Shown piece after piece: positions 28,240 to 38,929 of a DNA stretch of 64,000 nt. Numbering within the stretch: position 1 is the first letter of the stretch; each line of letters opens with the position of its first letter. Source of the DNA: VBDM01 sp049802235 (GTDB lineage: Bacteria > Pseudomonadota > Gammaproteobacteria > Burkholderiales > SG8-39). The DNA is taken from positions 124,001-188,000 of the forward strand of contig JBARMB010000107.1 in the NCBI GenBank assembly GCA_049802235.1, written 5' to 3'. A program made the translations under genes and the position numbers. Under the pieces are notes generated by a model. That model had not been told where the DNA came from. It did not search any database and saw only the letters and a list, made by a program, of their open reading frames with translations.

Positions 28240-28854
28240 ATGACAGCAGAAAAGGAACGGTTCCTGCACGCGATCGAGCGCTTCGACGCCGCCAATGGCG
28301 AAGACCCGAACCGGACGCTCGCCGACGGCCGGGAACAGCCGAAGGAATTGCTCTACGGCAGGCGTCTCAGCGCCATGCTGGAACGCTTCGCCCCGGAAGC
28401 ACCGGAGGCGCTGCGGCTGGCGGTGCGCTGCCAGCATATCCAGCGCTGGCGCACACCGCGCGATACCTACCCCAGGACGCCGCTGGGTTATCAGCAGTGG
28501 CGGACGCAACTGATGAAATTCCACGCCGAGACTGCGGGCCGCATCCTGCGCGAGGTCGGTTACGAGGAAGCAATGATCGGACGCGTCAAATCGCTGGTCC
28601 GCAAGGAGGGCCTGAAGCGCGACCCCGACTGCCAGACGCTCGAGGATGTGGTGGACCTTGTATTTCTGGAAAACTATCTGGCGGATTTTGTCGCTTCCCA
28701 TCCCGACTACGACGAGGCGAAATTCGCCGACATCCTGAATAAGACCTGGAAAAAGATGTCCACACGCGGCCATGAGGCAGCGCTTTCGATGATCAAGCTG
28801 CCCGAGCACCTGCTGCCCGTCATCCACAGGGCGGTGCTCCCGGGCGATGGATGA
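28240..28854 (+). CDS. DUF4202 family protein
   Basis: 204 residues, soluble and largely helical. Characteristic blocks are FDAANGEDPNRTLADGREQPKE near the N-terminus, HIQRWRTPRDTYPRTPLGY and DVVDLVFLENYLADF. The His/Asp content of the helical core recalls HD-type hydrolase folds, but I cannot assign a reaction. It lies upstream of the NarX/NarL-like genes on the same strand and may be in the same transcript (77-bp gap). Confidence 0.8.
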   Translation: MTAEKERFLHAIERFDAANGEDPNRTLADGREQPKELLYGRRLSAMLERFAPEAPEALRLAVRCQHIQRWRTPRDTYPRTPLGYQQWRTQLMKFHAETAGRILREVGYEEAMIGRVKSLVRKEGLKRDPDCQTLEDVVDLVFLENYLADFVASHPDYDEAKFADILNKTWKKMSTRGHEAALSMIKLPEHLLPVIHRAVLPGDG

Positions 28855-28931
28855 TCCGCTGATGAATTGCGGAACCGGGCCGGAATCGTCCGCTCTAACC
28901 TATCCTTGCCCGCTCCGGCGAAAATTACCCG

Positions 28932-30197
28932 ATGCGCACGACACGCAAAACAGCGTCCGACATGGATAAATCCCCGACGGTGCATCCGTTGCTCCGGCGC
29001 GACACGGCCGGCTCCGGGAGCGCCGTCTCGGGCAGCCGGCACGGTATCGAGGCACTGAAGATTCTTGCCGAAGCCGCGGGGACGGGAGAGCGCGATCCGG
29101 AGGCACTGCTCGGCCGCTCGCTTGAAATCATGATGCGGCTCGCAGGCGCCGCCGCCGGCATCGTACGCGTGGTAACCGGCGACGGCGCACACATGCGACT
29201 GGTGGCCGCGGCCGGCCTGCCTGCCGAGGTCGTGGAGCGCGAGCAGTTGGTCGATCTCGACTGCGGGGTTTGCGGCGCCGCCGTGAGCGACGATGCCGTG
29301 CACGCAGCGCACGACCTGTCGTTGTGTGCCGGGCGTGCCGGGGCCGCCGGATTGGCCCCCTACCGGGCAATCACGGCGATCCCGCTCAAGCACCTCGACA
29401 AGGTGCTCGGCACATATACGCTTTTTTTTTCGGAGAAACGCGACCTTCCCGAAGATCTCGCGCTGCTGTTTCAATCCATCATTGAGCACCTCGGCATGGC
29501 GCTCGAGCACGCACGCCTGCTGCGCGAGAACATGCGCATGACGCTCATGAACGAGCGCCAGATGATGGCGAACGAGGTGCATGATTCGCTGGCGCAGACC
29601 ATGGCCTACATGAACATCCGGCTGACGATGATGCTGGAAGCCGTCAACCACGATGAAAAACAGCAGGCGCTGAAATATGCCTCCGACACGCAGCAGGCGC
29701 TGGAGGGCGCGTATGCCGACCTGCGGGACCTTCTGTCGCAGTTCCGCAACCGGATGGATCCGCTCGGACTGGTGCACGCGCTGCAGGAGGTCGTTTCGCG
29801 ATTCTACGACCGCACCGGCATCTCGCTCGATTTCGAAAACAGGGTCGCCGACCTGGACCTCACGGTGAATCAGGAAGCGCAGGTGTTTCACATCGTGCAG
29901 GAAGCGCTTGCGAACGTGGTGCGGCATTCCGGCGCAAAGCACGCCAGGCTGACGGTAGACCGGCGCGACGACCAGTACGAATTCACGGTCGAGGATGATG
30001 GACTCGGTTTTTTCGCCATGGGAAACAGGCTGGGCGAAATCGGGGAGCAAACGCACCTGCGGCACCATCTGGGCATCAACATCATGCGCGAACGTGCACA
30101 GAGCATGAACGGCAGAATCGAGATCGCCAATCTGCCGCAGGGAGGGGCCCGCATGCGGCTGGTGTTACCCGCGAACGCAAGCGGAGACGGGTCGTGA
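28932..30197 (+). CDS. Soluble NarX-type sensor histidine kinase with GAF domain
   Basis: 421 residues, without membrane segments. A GAF-like domain (about 55-195) contains a Cys cluster, DCGVCG (C111, C114) and C132. A HisKA_3 domain (about 205-290) has the phospho-accepting His in NEVHDSLAQTMAYM. The HATPase ends the protein (EALANVVRHSGAKHA, VEDDGLGF, HLGINIMRERAQSM). This resembles NarX/NarQ kinases minus the periplasmic sensor, so the signal is internal; the cysteines could bind a metal cluster or sense redox/persulfide (inference). A start at 28962 is an alternative. Its stop overlaps the regulator's start. Confidence 0.9.
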   Translation: MRTTRKTASDMDKSPTVHPLLRRDTAGSGSAVSGSRHGIEALKILAEAAGTGERDPEALLGRSLEIMMRLAGAAAGIVRVVTGDGAHMRLVAAAGLPAEVVEREQLVDLDCGVCGAAVSDDAVHAAHDLSLCAGRAGAAGLAPYRAITAIPLKHLDKVLGTYTLFFSEKRDLPEDLALLFQSIIEHLGMALEHARLLRENMRMTLMNERQMMANEVHDSLAQTMAYMNIRLTMMLEAVNHDEKQQALKYASDTQQALEGAYADLRDLLSQFRNRMDPLGLVHALQEVVSRFYDRTGISLDFENRVADLDLTVNQEAQVFHIVQEALANVVRHSGAKHARLTVDRRDDQYEFTVEDDGLGFFAMGNRLGEIGEQTHLRHHLGINIMRERAQSMNGRIEIANLPQGGARMRLVLPANASGDGS

Positions 30198-30853
30198 GCG
30201 CACCGATACGGGTAATGGTGGTCGATGACCACACGCTGTTTCGCAAGGGGCTGGCGGAACTGCTTCAGCGTGCCGGCGTGATCGAGATCGTAGCCATCAC
30301 CGGCAGTGCCGCAGAAGCCGAGTCGCTGGTGCGCAAGCTGGCGCCGGAAGTGCTGATCCTCGACCTGAATCTGCCGCCGCACGGAGGGCTCGCCCTGCTG
30401 CGCGATCTGCAACATTCAGGCTGGAGCGGCGCGACCCTGATCCTGACCGTAAGCGATTCGGAGGAAGACCTGGCAAATGCGCTGCGCCTGGGCGCGCGCG
30501 GTTACCTGCTGAAGGACATGGAGCCCGATGATCTGGCAGACGCCGTGGTGCGGGCGGCACGCGGGGAAACAGTGGTCGCCCCGGCGATGACCCTGAAGCT
30601 GGTCAACCTGCTGCAACCGGGCAAGGGCGGCAAACCGAAGGAAAGTCTTCTGAGCCAGCTGACCGACCGCGAACGCCAGATCCTCGATTATCTCGCCAAG
30701 GGCCTGTCGAACAAGGCGATCGGGCGCACGCTCAACATCAGCCACGACACGGTGAAGCTGCACGTGCGCCACATTCTCGCCAAGCTCAATCTGACATCGC
30801 GCGTCGAGGCAGCCGTGTTTGCGGTGGAACTTCGTTCCGCTCCTCAGAAATAG
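30194..30853 (+). CDS. NarL/FixJ-family response regulator
   Basis: 219 residues from a GTG start overlapping the kinase stop by 4 bp. The receiver domain has VMVVDDHTLFRKGL, the phospho-Asp in LILDLNLPPHGG and the Lys in LLKDMEPDD. The LuxR-type helix-turn-helix at the C-terminus reads LTDRERQILDYLAKGLSNKAIGRTL. It pairs with the preceding kinase. Its 3' end overlaps the convergent cobA gene by 68 bp. The dsr operon is a candidate target because of proximity only. Confidence 0.93.
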   Translation: MSAPIRVMVVDDHTLFRKGLAELLQRAGVIEIVAITGSAAEAESLVRKLAPEVLILDLNLPPHGGLALLRDLQHSGWSGATLILTVSDSEEDLANALRLGARGYLLKDMEPDDLADAVVRAARGETVVAPAMTLKLVNLLQPGKGGKPKESLLSQLTDRERQILDYLAKGLSNKAIGRTLNISHDTVKLHVRHILAKLNLTSRVEAAVFAVELRSAPQK

Positions 30854-31631
30854 CCGCCGCAGGCCGCCCCCGGGCCGGATCGAACCAGTCCAGCTTGCGC
30901 CGCAACTTGACGACCTCGCCGACGATGATCAGCGTGGGCGGCACGATGCGTGCCTGCTGCGCTCGCTGCGGGAGCGTCTTCAGCGTTCCCTCGACGACGC
31001 GTTGCCGAGGCGTCGTTCCCCGCTGCACCACGGCGGCCGGCGTGTCGGGGGAACATCCATGCGCGATGAGCTCGCGGCACAGCGTCGGCAACCCGAGCAG
31101 CCCCATATAGACGACCACCGTCTGGTGGGGACGTGCAAGCGCCCGCCAGTCGAGATCCATCCGTCCTTCCTTGAGATGGCCGGCAACCAGAATGCAGCTG
31201 CTGGCGTGGTCGCGGTGCGTGAGCGGGATGCCGGCATAGGCTGAAACGCCCGAGGCGGCGGTAATGCCCGGCACGATTTCGAAAGGCACCCCGTTCTCGG
31301 CCAGCGCTTCGGCTTCCTCGCCGCCGCGCCCGAAAATGAACGGGTCACCGCCCTTCAACCTGACCACCAACTTCCCCTCAGAGGCGAGCCGCACCAGCAG
31401 CGCGTTGATCTGCCCCTGACTCATCGTATGGTTGCCGCGCTCCTTGCCGGCGTAGATGCGCTGTGCTTCGGAACGAGCCAAATCAAGGATTTCAGGCGCA
31501 ACCAGATGATCGTGGACGATCACATCGGCCCGCTGGATCAGGCGCAGCGCGCGCACGGTCAGCAGATCCGGATCCCCCGGACCGGCACCGACCAGATACA
31601 CCGCACCGCGTTGGCGTTCGGAATCGGTCAT
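30786..31631 (-). CDS. cobA: Uroporphyrinogen-III C-methyltransferase (SUMT)
   Basis: 281 residues from the ATG at 31631. SAM-binding motifs are VYLVGAGPGDPDLLT near the N-terminus, VVRLKGGDPFIFGRGGEE and EIVPGITAASGVSAYAGIPLTHRD. It methylates uroporphyrinogen III twice to precorrin-2, the entry to siroheme. It is the last gene of the dsr operon, 10 bp after dsrN, which fits the siroheme need of DsrAB. No CysG-type dehydrogenase/ferrochelatase domain is fused. Confidence 0.95.
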   Translation of the reverse strand: MTDSERQRGAVYLVGAGPGDPDLLTVRALRLIQRADVIVHDHLVAPEILDLARSEAQRIYAGKERGNHTMSQGQINALLVRLASEGKLVVRLKGGDPFIFGRGGEEAEALAENGVPFEIVPGITAASGVSAYAGIPLTHRDHASSCILVAGHLKEGRMDLDWRALARPHQTVVVYMGLLGLPTLCRELIAHGCSPDTPAAVVQRGTTPRQRVVEGTLKTLPQRAQQARIVPPTLIIVGEVVKLRRKLDWFDPARGRPAAAISEERNEVPPQTRLPRRAMSD

Positions 31632-31641
31632 TGCCGCCTTC

Positions 31642-33048
31642 TCACGAGACACTCACAGTGTACCCGACGTGCGGGCTTCGGGCGGCGGCGCATTGCCGCA
31701 CGAAGGCGACGAACCGTCCCGCCCAATCATATCCGGCGCAGGACCGAAAATGACTGTAGCAGGCGAGGACATTCTTGTGGACGATGCCGTCGTGCGCCCC
31801 GTCGGCGCCGTGGCCGCGCAACACCCGGTACGAAAATACGGTGGCGGGATCCAGGTGCTCCAGCCCGGAATAATGGAACTCGTGCGCCGGAATTTCCCCC
31901 GCCGGCGCCTGACCGGCGGCCCGCCAGGGATGTGCGGATGTTTCCTGCAGGCGCACATAGCCGCGTCCGACGGGCTTGTCGTGCATGACGATGTCGGCGG
32001 GCAGGGCGCCGACCATGCGGTGCGCCTTGCCTCGCCAGCTGATCGAGCGCGCCAGATACATCAGGCCGCCGCATTCCGCGTAGACGGGAAGGCCGGCTTC
32101 GATCGCCTGCAGCAGATCGTGGCGCAGCCCGGCATTCGCCTCCAGTTCGCCGGCAAGTCGTTCCGGGAAACCGCCGCCGATGAATACGCCGTCCACCGCT
32201 GGCAGGCGCCGATCGGACAGTGTATCGAAAGGCACGATCACGGCGCCGGCGCGTTCCAGCGCTTCCAGATCGTCGTGGTAGTAAAACCCGAAGGCCCGAT
32301 CCCGCGCCAGCCCGATGCGCACCGGTTCCGCAGTGGCGCTGCTCTGCAGCGGTGGCGCGACCGGCGGAGGCGTCGCCGTAAGGGCGAGCAGCCGGGCGAT
32401 ATCCACTTGCAGGCCGATGACTTCGGCGAGCCTGGCGATATGCCGTTCGGCTGCGGTTGATTCGTTCGCGGGCATCAGCCCGAGATGACGTTCCGCGATC
32501 GTCAGAGCAGGGTCCTCGGCCACCGCCCCTATTACCGGGACGTCGGTGTAGTGCTCGATTACCGCCCGCAGCTTCGCTTCATGCCGGGCGCCGCCCAGCC
32601 GGTTCAGGATGACACCGGCGATGCGGATTGCCGGATCGAATGCCTGATAGCCGAGGATGAGCGGTGCAATGCCCCGGGTCATGCCGCGCGCATCGAGCAC
32701 CAGCACCACCGGCAACTCGAGCAGCCGCGCCAGCGCGGCATTGCTGTTGCCGCCGTCGAGGTCCAGCCCGTCGTAGAGCCCTTTGTTGCCCTCGACCAGG
32801 CAAACGTTCGCAGTCGCTGCGTGACGCGCAAACTGCAGGCGCAATTCCTCACCCGTTGACAGATTGAAATCGAGATTCCGGCAAGGACGCCCGCTGGCAA
32901 GCCCGAGCCAGATAGGATCGATGTAATCGGGCCCCTTCTTGAACGGCTGCACCGTCAGCCCCCTGCGCCGCAGTGCGGCAGCAAGCCCGATGCTGACCAT
33001 GGTCTTGCCCGAGGACTTGTGCGCGGCCGAAATCAGGAAGCGGTGCAT
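31642..33048 (-). CDS. dsrN: DsrN, CobB/CbiA-type amidotransferase (siroheme amidase)
   Basis: 468 residues from the ATG at 33048 (a TTG at 33072 is possible). An ATP-binding N-terminal domain has HKSSGKTMVSIGLAAALRRRG and FKKGPDYIDPIWL. A C-terminal class I glutamine amidotransferase domain has the nucleophile in LPVYAECGGLMYLAR and the His in HEFHYSGLE. Homologues make cobyrinate diamide; in dsr operons DsrN amidates siroheme for DsrAB. The position after dsrP and before cobA supports DsrN. Confidence 0.92.
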   Translation of the reverse strand: MHRFLISAAHKSSGKTMVSIGLAAALRRRGLTVQPFKKGPDYIDPIWLGLASGRPCRNLDFNLSTGEELRLQFARHAATANVCLVEGNKGLYDGLDLDGGNSNAALARLLELPVVLVLDARGMTRGIAPLILGYQAFDPAIRIAGVILNRLGGARHEAKLRAVIEHYTDVPVIGAVAEDPALTIAERHLGLMPANESTAAERHIARLAEVIGLQVDIARLLALTATPPPVAPPLQSSATAEPVRIGLARDRAFGFYYHDDLEALERAGAVIVPFDTLSDRRLPAVDGVFIGGGFPERLAGELEANAGLRHDLLQAIEAGLPVYAECGGLMYLARSISWRGKAHRMVGALPADIVMHDKPVGRGYVRLQETSAHPWRAAGQAPAGEIPAHEFHYSGLEHLDPATVFSYRVLRGHGADGAHDGIVHKNVLACYSHFRSCAGYDWAGRFVAFVRQCAAARSPHVGYTVSVS

Positions 33049-33068
33049 GGACGCTGCCCCGGGCCGGA

Positions 33069-34274
33069 TCAATGTTGCCCGGCCGCAGCCTCGGCTTGAT
33101 CGAGACGTCGGGGAAGGAACGGCAATACCCGCAGCGCGATGGCTACCAGGGTCGCGGCCAGAGCCACGCCGCCGATCCCGAGCAGGGCCTCGACCATGCT
33201 CGGCGCATAGGGGTGAATCTCGCCGTCGAAGAAGCTCGACGATTCCTGCATGCCGGGAAAAAGCACCAGCGGCCAGGCCTGCGCGCCGATGATGGTGACG
33301 TACATCTGCGCCAGGCCTCCGAGCGCCACGAGCGCGGCGGCGGCCACGAGCGCGGCCCGCGATCTGGCGGTCGCGGGATGGAATACCAGCACCAGCGGCA
33401 GCAAACCGCCCAGAACGATCTGGCCGCCCCAGAAAAGGAATGTGTAGACCCCGCCATCGAGAAGAATGAAGCGCTCGATACCGGCATGCCGCGCGAGATA
33501 GAGCTTGGTCAAATGGAAGATCGCGATGAAGTAAAGCGACGCGCCGACGAAGATGCCGAGCAGATTCCCGAGGCGCAAAAACAGTTCCCCGCCTAGCGGC
33601 AGGCCGTCAAAGCGACTGATCGCGACCAGCACCAGAATGAAAAGAGCCGTTCCGTACGCAAACGAGAATGCGATGAACATCGGCGCGAGAAGCGCCGAGT
33701 CGTAGGCCTGACGCGCTACCAGGAAGCCGAAGATCGAACCCGTGCCGGTGGTCAGCACCAGCCGCCACACGAAAGACAGGAATCCGGCGAGGGTGACAAG
33801 ACGGTTCAGGCCGGGATCGAGCATGAACCACAGGTACACCGCGACGACGGCGAAAAACCCGGTGTAGAGAAAAATATTCCAGGCGAAAATCGACTGGAAG
33901 TTGAAATGCGTCATCGCCACGATCAGCCGCTCGGGCCGGCCGAGATCAAGCATCAGGACAGCCAGCCCCCCCGCGAGCAGCGCGACCGAAAGCAGCCCCG
34001 ACAGCGGCGCAAGCGGCTTGTACAGTGTTCTCCCGAACACCGACGCGATGGAGGCAATGTTGAGCGCCCCCGATGCGGAAACGATCAGAAATACGGCAAA
34101 TACATGCGGCATTCCCCAGACGACCTGGTTATCCATGCCGGTGACGATATGCCCTTGCGTTTCCATGTGCAGGAACGATGCGAAGCCGAGCGCAAGCGGC
34201 ACGGCCAGGCACGCAAGCAGCCACCAGAACCGGCGACCCGGGCCGTCAAGCCGTCTGAATTCCGCTGCCTGCAT
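33069..34274 (-). CDS. dsrP: DsrP, NrfD-like integral membrane subunit of DsrMKJOP
   Basis: 401 residues with about ten membrane helices. The start MQAAEFRRLDGPG lies 1 bp after the dsrO stop. The N-terminal SFLHMETQGHIVTGMDNQVVWGMPHVFAVF is typical of the NrfD/PsrC family, which exchanges electrons with quinone. In the DsrMKJOP complex it pairs with DsrO. The next gene is dsrN. Confidence 0.94.
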   Translation of the reverse strand: MQAAEFRRLDGPGRRFWWLLACLAVPLALGFASFLHMETQGHIVTGMDNQVVWGMPHVFAVFLIVSASGALNIASIASVFGRTLYKPLAPLSGLLSVALLAGGLAVLMLDLGRPERLIVAMTHFNFQSIFAWNIFLYTGFFAVVAVYLWFMLDPGLNRLVTLAGFLSFVWRLVLTTGTGSIFGFLVARQAYDSALLAPMFIAFSFAYGTALFILVLVAISRFDGLPLGGELFLRLGNLLGIFVGASLYFIAIFHLTKLYLARHAGIERFILLDGGVYTFLFWGGQIVLGGLLPLVLVFHPATARSRAALVAAAALVALGGLAQMYVTIIGAQAWPLVLFPGMQESSSFFDGEIHPYAPSMVEALLGIGGVALAATLVAIALRVLPFLPRRLDQAEAAAGQH

Positions 34275-34275
34275 T

Positions 34276-35016
34276 TCAGATTCCCTGGTAGCGCACACCC
34301 GGATCGAGGCCGAGATCGGCGCGTAACTGCATCGATGCTTCCCGGGCCACGCGCCGGGCAATCTCGCTCGAAGGATCGTTCAAGTCGCCGAACAACATCG
34401 CGCCATGTCCGGCCTTTTGGCAGGCCTCGACGCACGCCGGCTCGCCATCGCGGTCGATGCGATGGACGCACAGCGTGCAGCCCTCGACGCAGCCCTTGCC
34501 CCGCGGAACCTCGGGTTTCTGGTCGTCCAGATTCTCGTGCACGAACGAGCGCGCCTTGTAGGGACAGGCCATCACGCAGTAGCGGCAGCCGATGCAGGTG
34601 TGCCGGTCGACAAGCACGATGCCGTCTGCGCGCTTGAACGATGCCCCGGTGGGGCAAACATCGACACAGGGCGGATCGGCGCAATGCTGGCACATCACCG
34701 GCGCGGCATGGGTGCGTCCGGAGCGCATGTCCTTCAGCTCGACCTTGCGGATCCACTGGGCATCGGTGCGGGGATGCCCGGTATCCTTGAGACCGTTCTC
34801 CGTAGCACACGCTTTCACGCAGTCGTCGCAGCCGCTGGCGCACTTGTCCGCGTCGATCAGAAGGCCCCAGCGGACCTTGGCAGATGCCGCCTCCTCCGGC
34901 GCGCGCGCTCCGGCGATCTCGATCAGCCGGATGCCGGGCGCGAGCGCCGCACCGCCCAGGGCCGCCGCCGAGATGGCCAGAAACCCGCGCCGGCTGACGC
35001 TTGCGTCTTCGCTCAT
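34276..35016 (-). CDS. dsrO: DsrO, periplasmic ferredoxin-like iron-sulfur subunit
   Basis: 246 residues with a twin-arginine signal (SVSRRGFLAISAAALGGAALAPG). Four [4Fe-4S] Cys clusters follow: CASGCDDCVKAC, CQHCADPPCVDVCP, CIGCRYCVMACP and CVEGCTLCVHR with its partner Cys in CVEACQKAG. It is exported and links DsrJ to DsrP. Its start overlaps the dsrJ stop by 4 bp. Confidence 0.95.
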   Translation of the reverse strand: MSEDASVSRRGFLAISAAALGGAALAPGIRLIEIAGARAPEEAASAKVRWGLLIDADKCASGCDDCVKACATENGLKDTGHPRTDAQWIRKVELKDMRSGRTHAAPVMCQHCADPPCVDVCPTGASFKRADGIVLVDRHTCIGCRYCVMACPYKARSFVHENLDDQKPEVPRGKGCVEGCTLCVHRIDRDGEPACVEACQKAGHGAMLFGDLNDPSSEIARRVAREASMQLRADLGLDPGVRYQGI

Positions 35017-35459
35017 GGCTTCGCTGCCGCGGCGAGCCTCGGTCTCGAGGCGTGGCATTCGAAGCAGTCCGGCGCGATGCCCGCGTAGGCGTGGCAGCTC
35101 TGGCAGAAGCCCTGCTCACCCAGTACGCTGCCGGTTTTTTTGCTCGCATGGCACTCGACGCAAGCGCTCAGGCTGTATTGACGCGTGCGGATGCCCTCGT
35201 GCACGGTCCTGTCGCGCTGATGCTTGAGCATTTCCGGATGCTCGCGCCGCATGACTTGCGTGTCCGCCACGCACTGCCCCGGCCTCTCGATGGCGATGGT
35301 TGGCTTCGGCGTTCGGTCGGCGGCGAACGCAAGCGCAGGCAGCAGCAGCACGAGCAACGCCAATCCCTCCCACGCCCCCTTTTTCAAAGCGAGGGGCGGC
35401 GTTTGCCCCTTTTCCGCAAAAAGGGGGCCGCACGAAGCGCGGGGGGATTTTCGGCGCAT
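35013..35459 (-). CDS. dsrJ: DsrJ, triheme periplasmic cytochrome c
   Basis: 148 residues. Three CxxCH heme sites occur in the C-terminal half: CVECH, CQSCH and CFECH. The signal/anchor helix is GLALLVLLLPALAFAA. Ahead of it lie about 30 unusual residues (KSPRASCGPLFAEKGQTPP...) encoded by a repeat-like sequence with internal palindromes, which probably represents a dispersed repeat inserted at the 5' end. It begins 1 bp after the dsrL stop. DsrJ is part of the DsrMKJOP transmembrane complex. Confidence 0.93.
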   Translation of the reverse strand: MRRKSPRASCGPLFAEKGQTPPLALKKGAWEGLALLVLLLPALAFAADRTPKPTIAIERPGQCVADTQVMRREHPEMLKHQRDRTVHEGIRTRQYSLSACVECHASKKTGSVLGEQGFCQSCHAYAGIAPDCFECHASRPRLAAAAKP

Positions 35460-35460
35460 G

Positions 35461-37422
35461 CTACTCGCCCAGCCCCATCTTGATGTAGCCGGTCGGGCAC
35501 ACGTCCATGCAGATGTGGCAGCCGATGCAGCGGTCGTAGTCGGTATACACGTAGCGACCAATGGTCGATTGCGCCTTTGGCGTCTTTTTCACCGCGGTCT
35601 GCGGGCAATAGACGACGCAGTTGTCGCACTCGAAGCACAGCCCGCAACTCATGCAGCGCTTGGCCTCGGCCTGCGCCTGCGCCTCGGCGAGCGCGACGAT
35701 GCGTTCCTCGAAGTTGCCGAGCGCGCTTTTTTCGTCGAGCGTGATGGTCTTGCGCCGGTTGCGCGGGGTGAACGGGAAATGGCCGAGAAACAGCTCGGTG
35801 TGCGGAATCACGTAGCGGTCGGAGCGGTTCTCGTAGTTGTGCACGGCGACGTTGGCGCTGTCGGTGCCGCGCAGCGGCTCGTGGGTTTCCCCAACCTTGA
35901 GGCCCTTTTCCACCAGCTTGCGCATGAGATCGAAGTGATGCACGTCGATCTTCGGGCGCTTCTCCAGTTCTTCGCCGGCCAGGAAGCGGTCGATGCCCTC
36001 GGCGGCGATGGCGCCGTGGCCGATTGCCGTGGTCAGCAGGTGCGGCCGCACGATGTCGCCGCCGACGAACACGCCCTGCTTGCCGGTGACCTGATAATTC
36101 TTGTCCGCGGCGACCGCGCCCTTGCCGTTGTCGAATTCCTCCAGGCCGGAGAAATCCACCGCCTGGCCAACGGCCGAGACGATGAGGTCCGCGGCGATAT
36201 CCTCCTCGGTGCCGTCTATTTTCTTGATTTCGAGCCGCCCGCCGACGAATTTAGCTTCGCATCGGGCCACGCGCAGCGCTGTGGCGCGGCCGTTGGCCGA
36301 GCGCACCACCGCGACCGGCATCAGGCCCCCGCGGATGGCGATGCCCTCGGCCCGCGCCTGCTCGATCTCGTGCTTGTTGGCCTGCATCTTGTCGATCGCA
36401 AATACGGAGGTAAGCGTCACTTCGGCGCCCTGCTTGGCGGAAATTTCGGCGACGTCGTGCGCCATGTGACCGGCGATGGCGTGCTCCGGGCGGTCCGTCT
36501 CGTGCGTCTGCTCGATGTGGCCGAGGCGCCGCGCCACCGTGGCGACGTCGATCGACGTATCGCCGCCGCCCACCACCACGACGCGCTTGCCGACGTGGCG
36601 CATGCGGCCGTCGTTGAAGGCGCGCAGGAACGCGGTCGCAGTGACGATGTTGGGCGCTTCATTCCCCGGGCAGGGCAGCGCACGGCCCGCCTGCGCGCCG
36701 AGACCGAGAAACACGGCATCGAACCCGGCGCGGATCTGCTCCATCGTGACATGCGTGCCGACGCGGCAGTTCATGCGCGTTTTCACGCCGAGATCGAGAA
36801 TGCGCCTGATCTCCGCGTCGAGCACCTCGCGCGGCGTGCGGAACCCCGGAATGCCGTAGCGCATCATGCCGCCGAGCTCGGCGTGCTCATCGAAGATGGT
36901 GACCTCATGTCCTTTGCGCGCGAGCTGGTAGGCCGCGGACAGTCCGGCCGGTCCGCCGCCGATCACGGCGACCTTCCTGCCGGTCGTGGCTGCAGGCTTC
37001 TCGTAAACGAAGTTTTTCGCGATCGCGTTGTCGCCGATGAAGTGCTCGACCGAATTGATGCCGACGAAATCCTCGACCTGGTTGCGGTTGCAGCCGGATT
37101 CGCACGGCGCCGGGCAGACGCGCCCCATCACCGAAGGAAAGGGATTGGCGTCGGTGAGGCGGCGGAAGGCGTACTCCTGCCAGCTCATCGGATTCTGGCC
37201 CGCGGGCGGCTTCTCGATGCCGCGCACGATGTTGAGGTAGCTGCGGATGTCCTCGCCCGCGGGGCAGCTGCCCTGGCAGGGCGGCGTCGCCTGCACGTAG
37301 GTCGGGCACTTGTGCGAGTGATCGGCGTCGAAAATCTTGTCCTGCCAGCGTTTCCATTGGGCATCGCCTTCGCGGAAACGGCGGAAGGTCAGGTTGGTGG
37401 ATTGTTCGGTCGCGTTTGACAT
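35461..37422 (-). CDS. dsrL: DsrL, NAD(P)H-linked iron-sulfur flavoprotein
   Basis: 653 residues, GltD-like. An N-terminal Cys region (CPTYVQATPPCQGSC, CPAPCESGC) precedes an FAD motif VAVIGGGPAGLSAAYQLARKG and a second nucleotide motif VVVVGGGDTSID. A C-terminal ferredoxin domain has CMSCGLCFECDNCVVYCP and CIGCHICMDVCPTGY. DsrL is the electron acceptor/donor partner of DsrAB in sulfur oxidisers, and its presence is a marker of the oxidative pathway. It sits between dsrK and dsrJ, as in Allochromatium-type operons. Confidence 0.95.
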   Translation of the reverse strand: MSNATEQSTNLTFRRFREGDAQWKRWQDKIFDADHSHKCPTYVQATPPCQGSCPAGEDIRSYLNIVRGIEKPPAGQNPMSWQEYAFRRLTDANPFPSVMGRVCPAPCESGCNRNQVEDFVGINSVEHFIGDNAIAKNFVYEKPAATTGRKVAVIGGGPAGLSAAYQLARKGHEVTIFDEHAELGGMMRYGIPGFRTPREVLDAEIRRILDLGVKTRMNCRVGTHVTMEQIRAGFDAVFLGLGAQAGRALPCPGNEAPNIVTATAFLRAFNDGRMRHVGKRVVVVGGGDTSIDVATVARRLGHIEQTHETDRPEHAIAGHMAHDVAEISAKQGAEVTLTSVFAIDKMQANKHEIEQARAEGIAIRGGLMPVAVVRSANGRATALRVARCEAKFVGGRLEIKKIDGTEEDIAADLIVSAVGQAVDFSGLEEFDNGKGAVAADKNYQVTGKQGVFVGGDIVRPHLLTTAIGHGAIAAEGIDRFLAGEELEKRPKIDVHHFDLMRKLVEKGLKVGETHEPLRGTDSANVAVHNYENRSDRYVIPHTELFLGHFPFTPRNRRKTITLDEKSALGNFEERIVALAEAQAQAEAKRCMSCGLCFECDNCVVYCPQTAVKKTPKAQSTIGRYVYTDYDRCIGCHICMDVCPTGYIKMGLGE

Positions 37423-37431
37423 CGATTTCTC

Positions 37432-38925
<1,494 letters not shown>

Positions 38926-38929
38926 GGCG

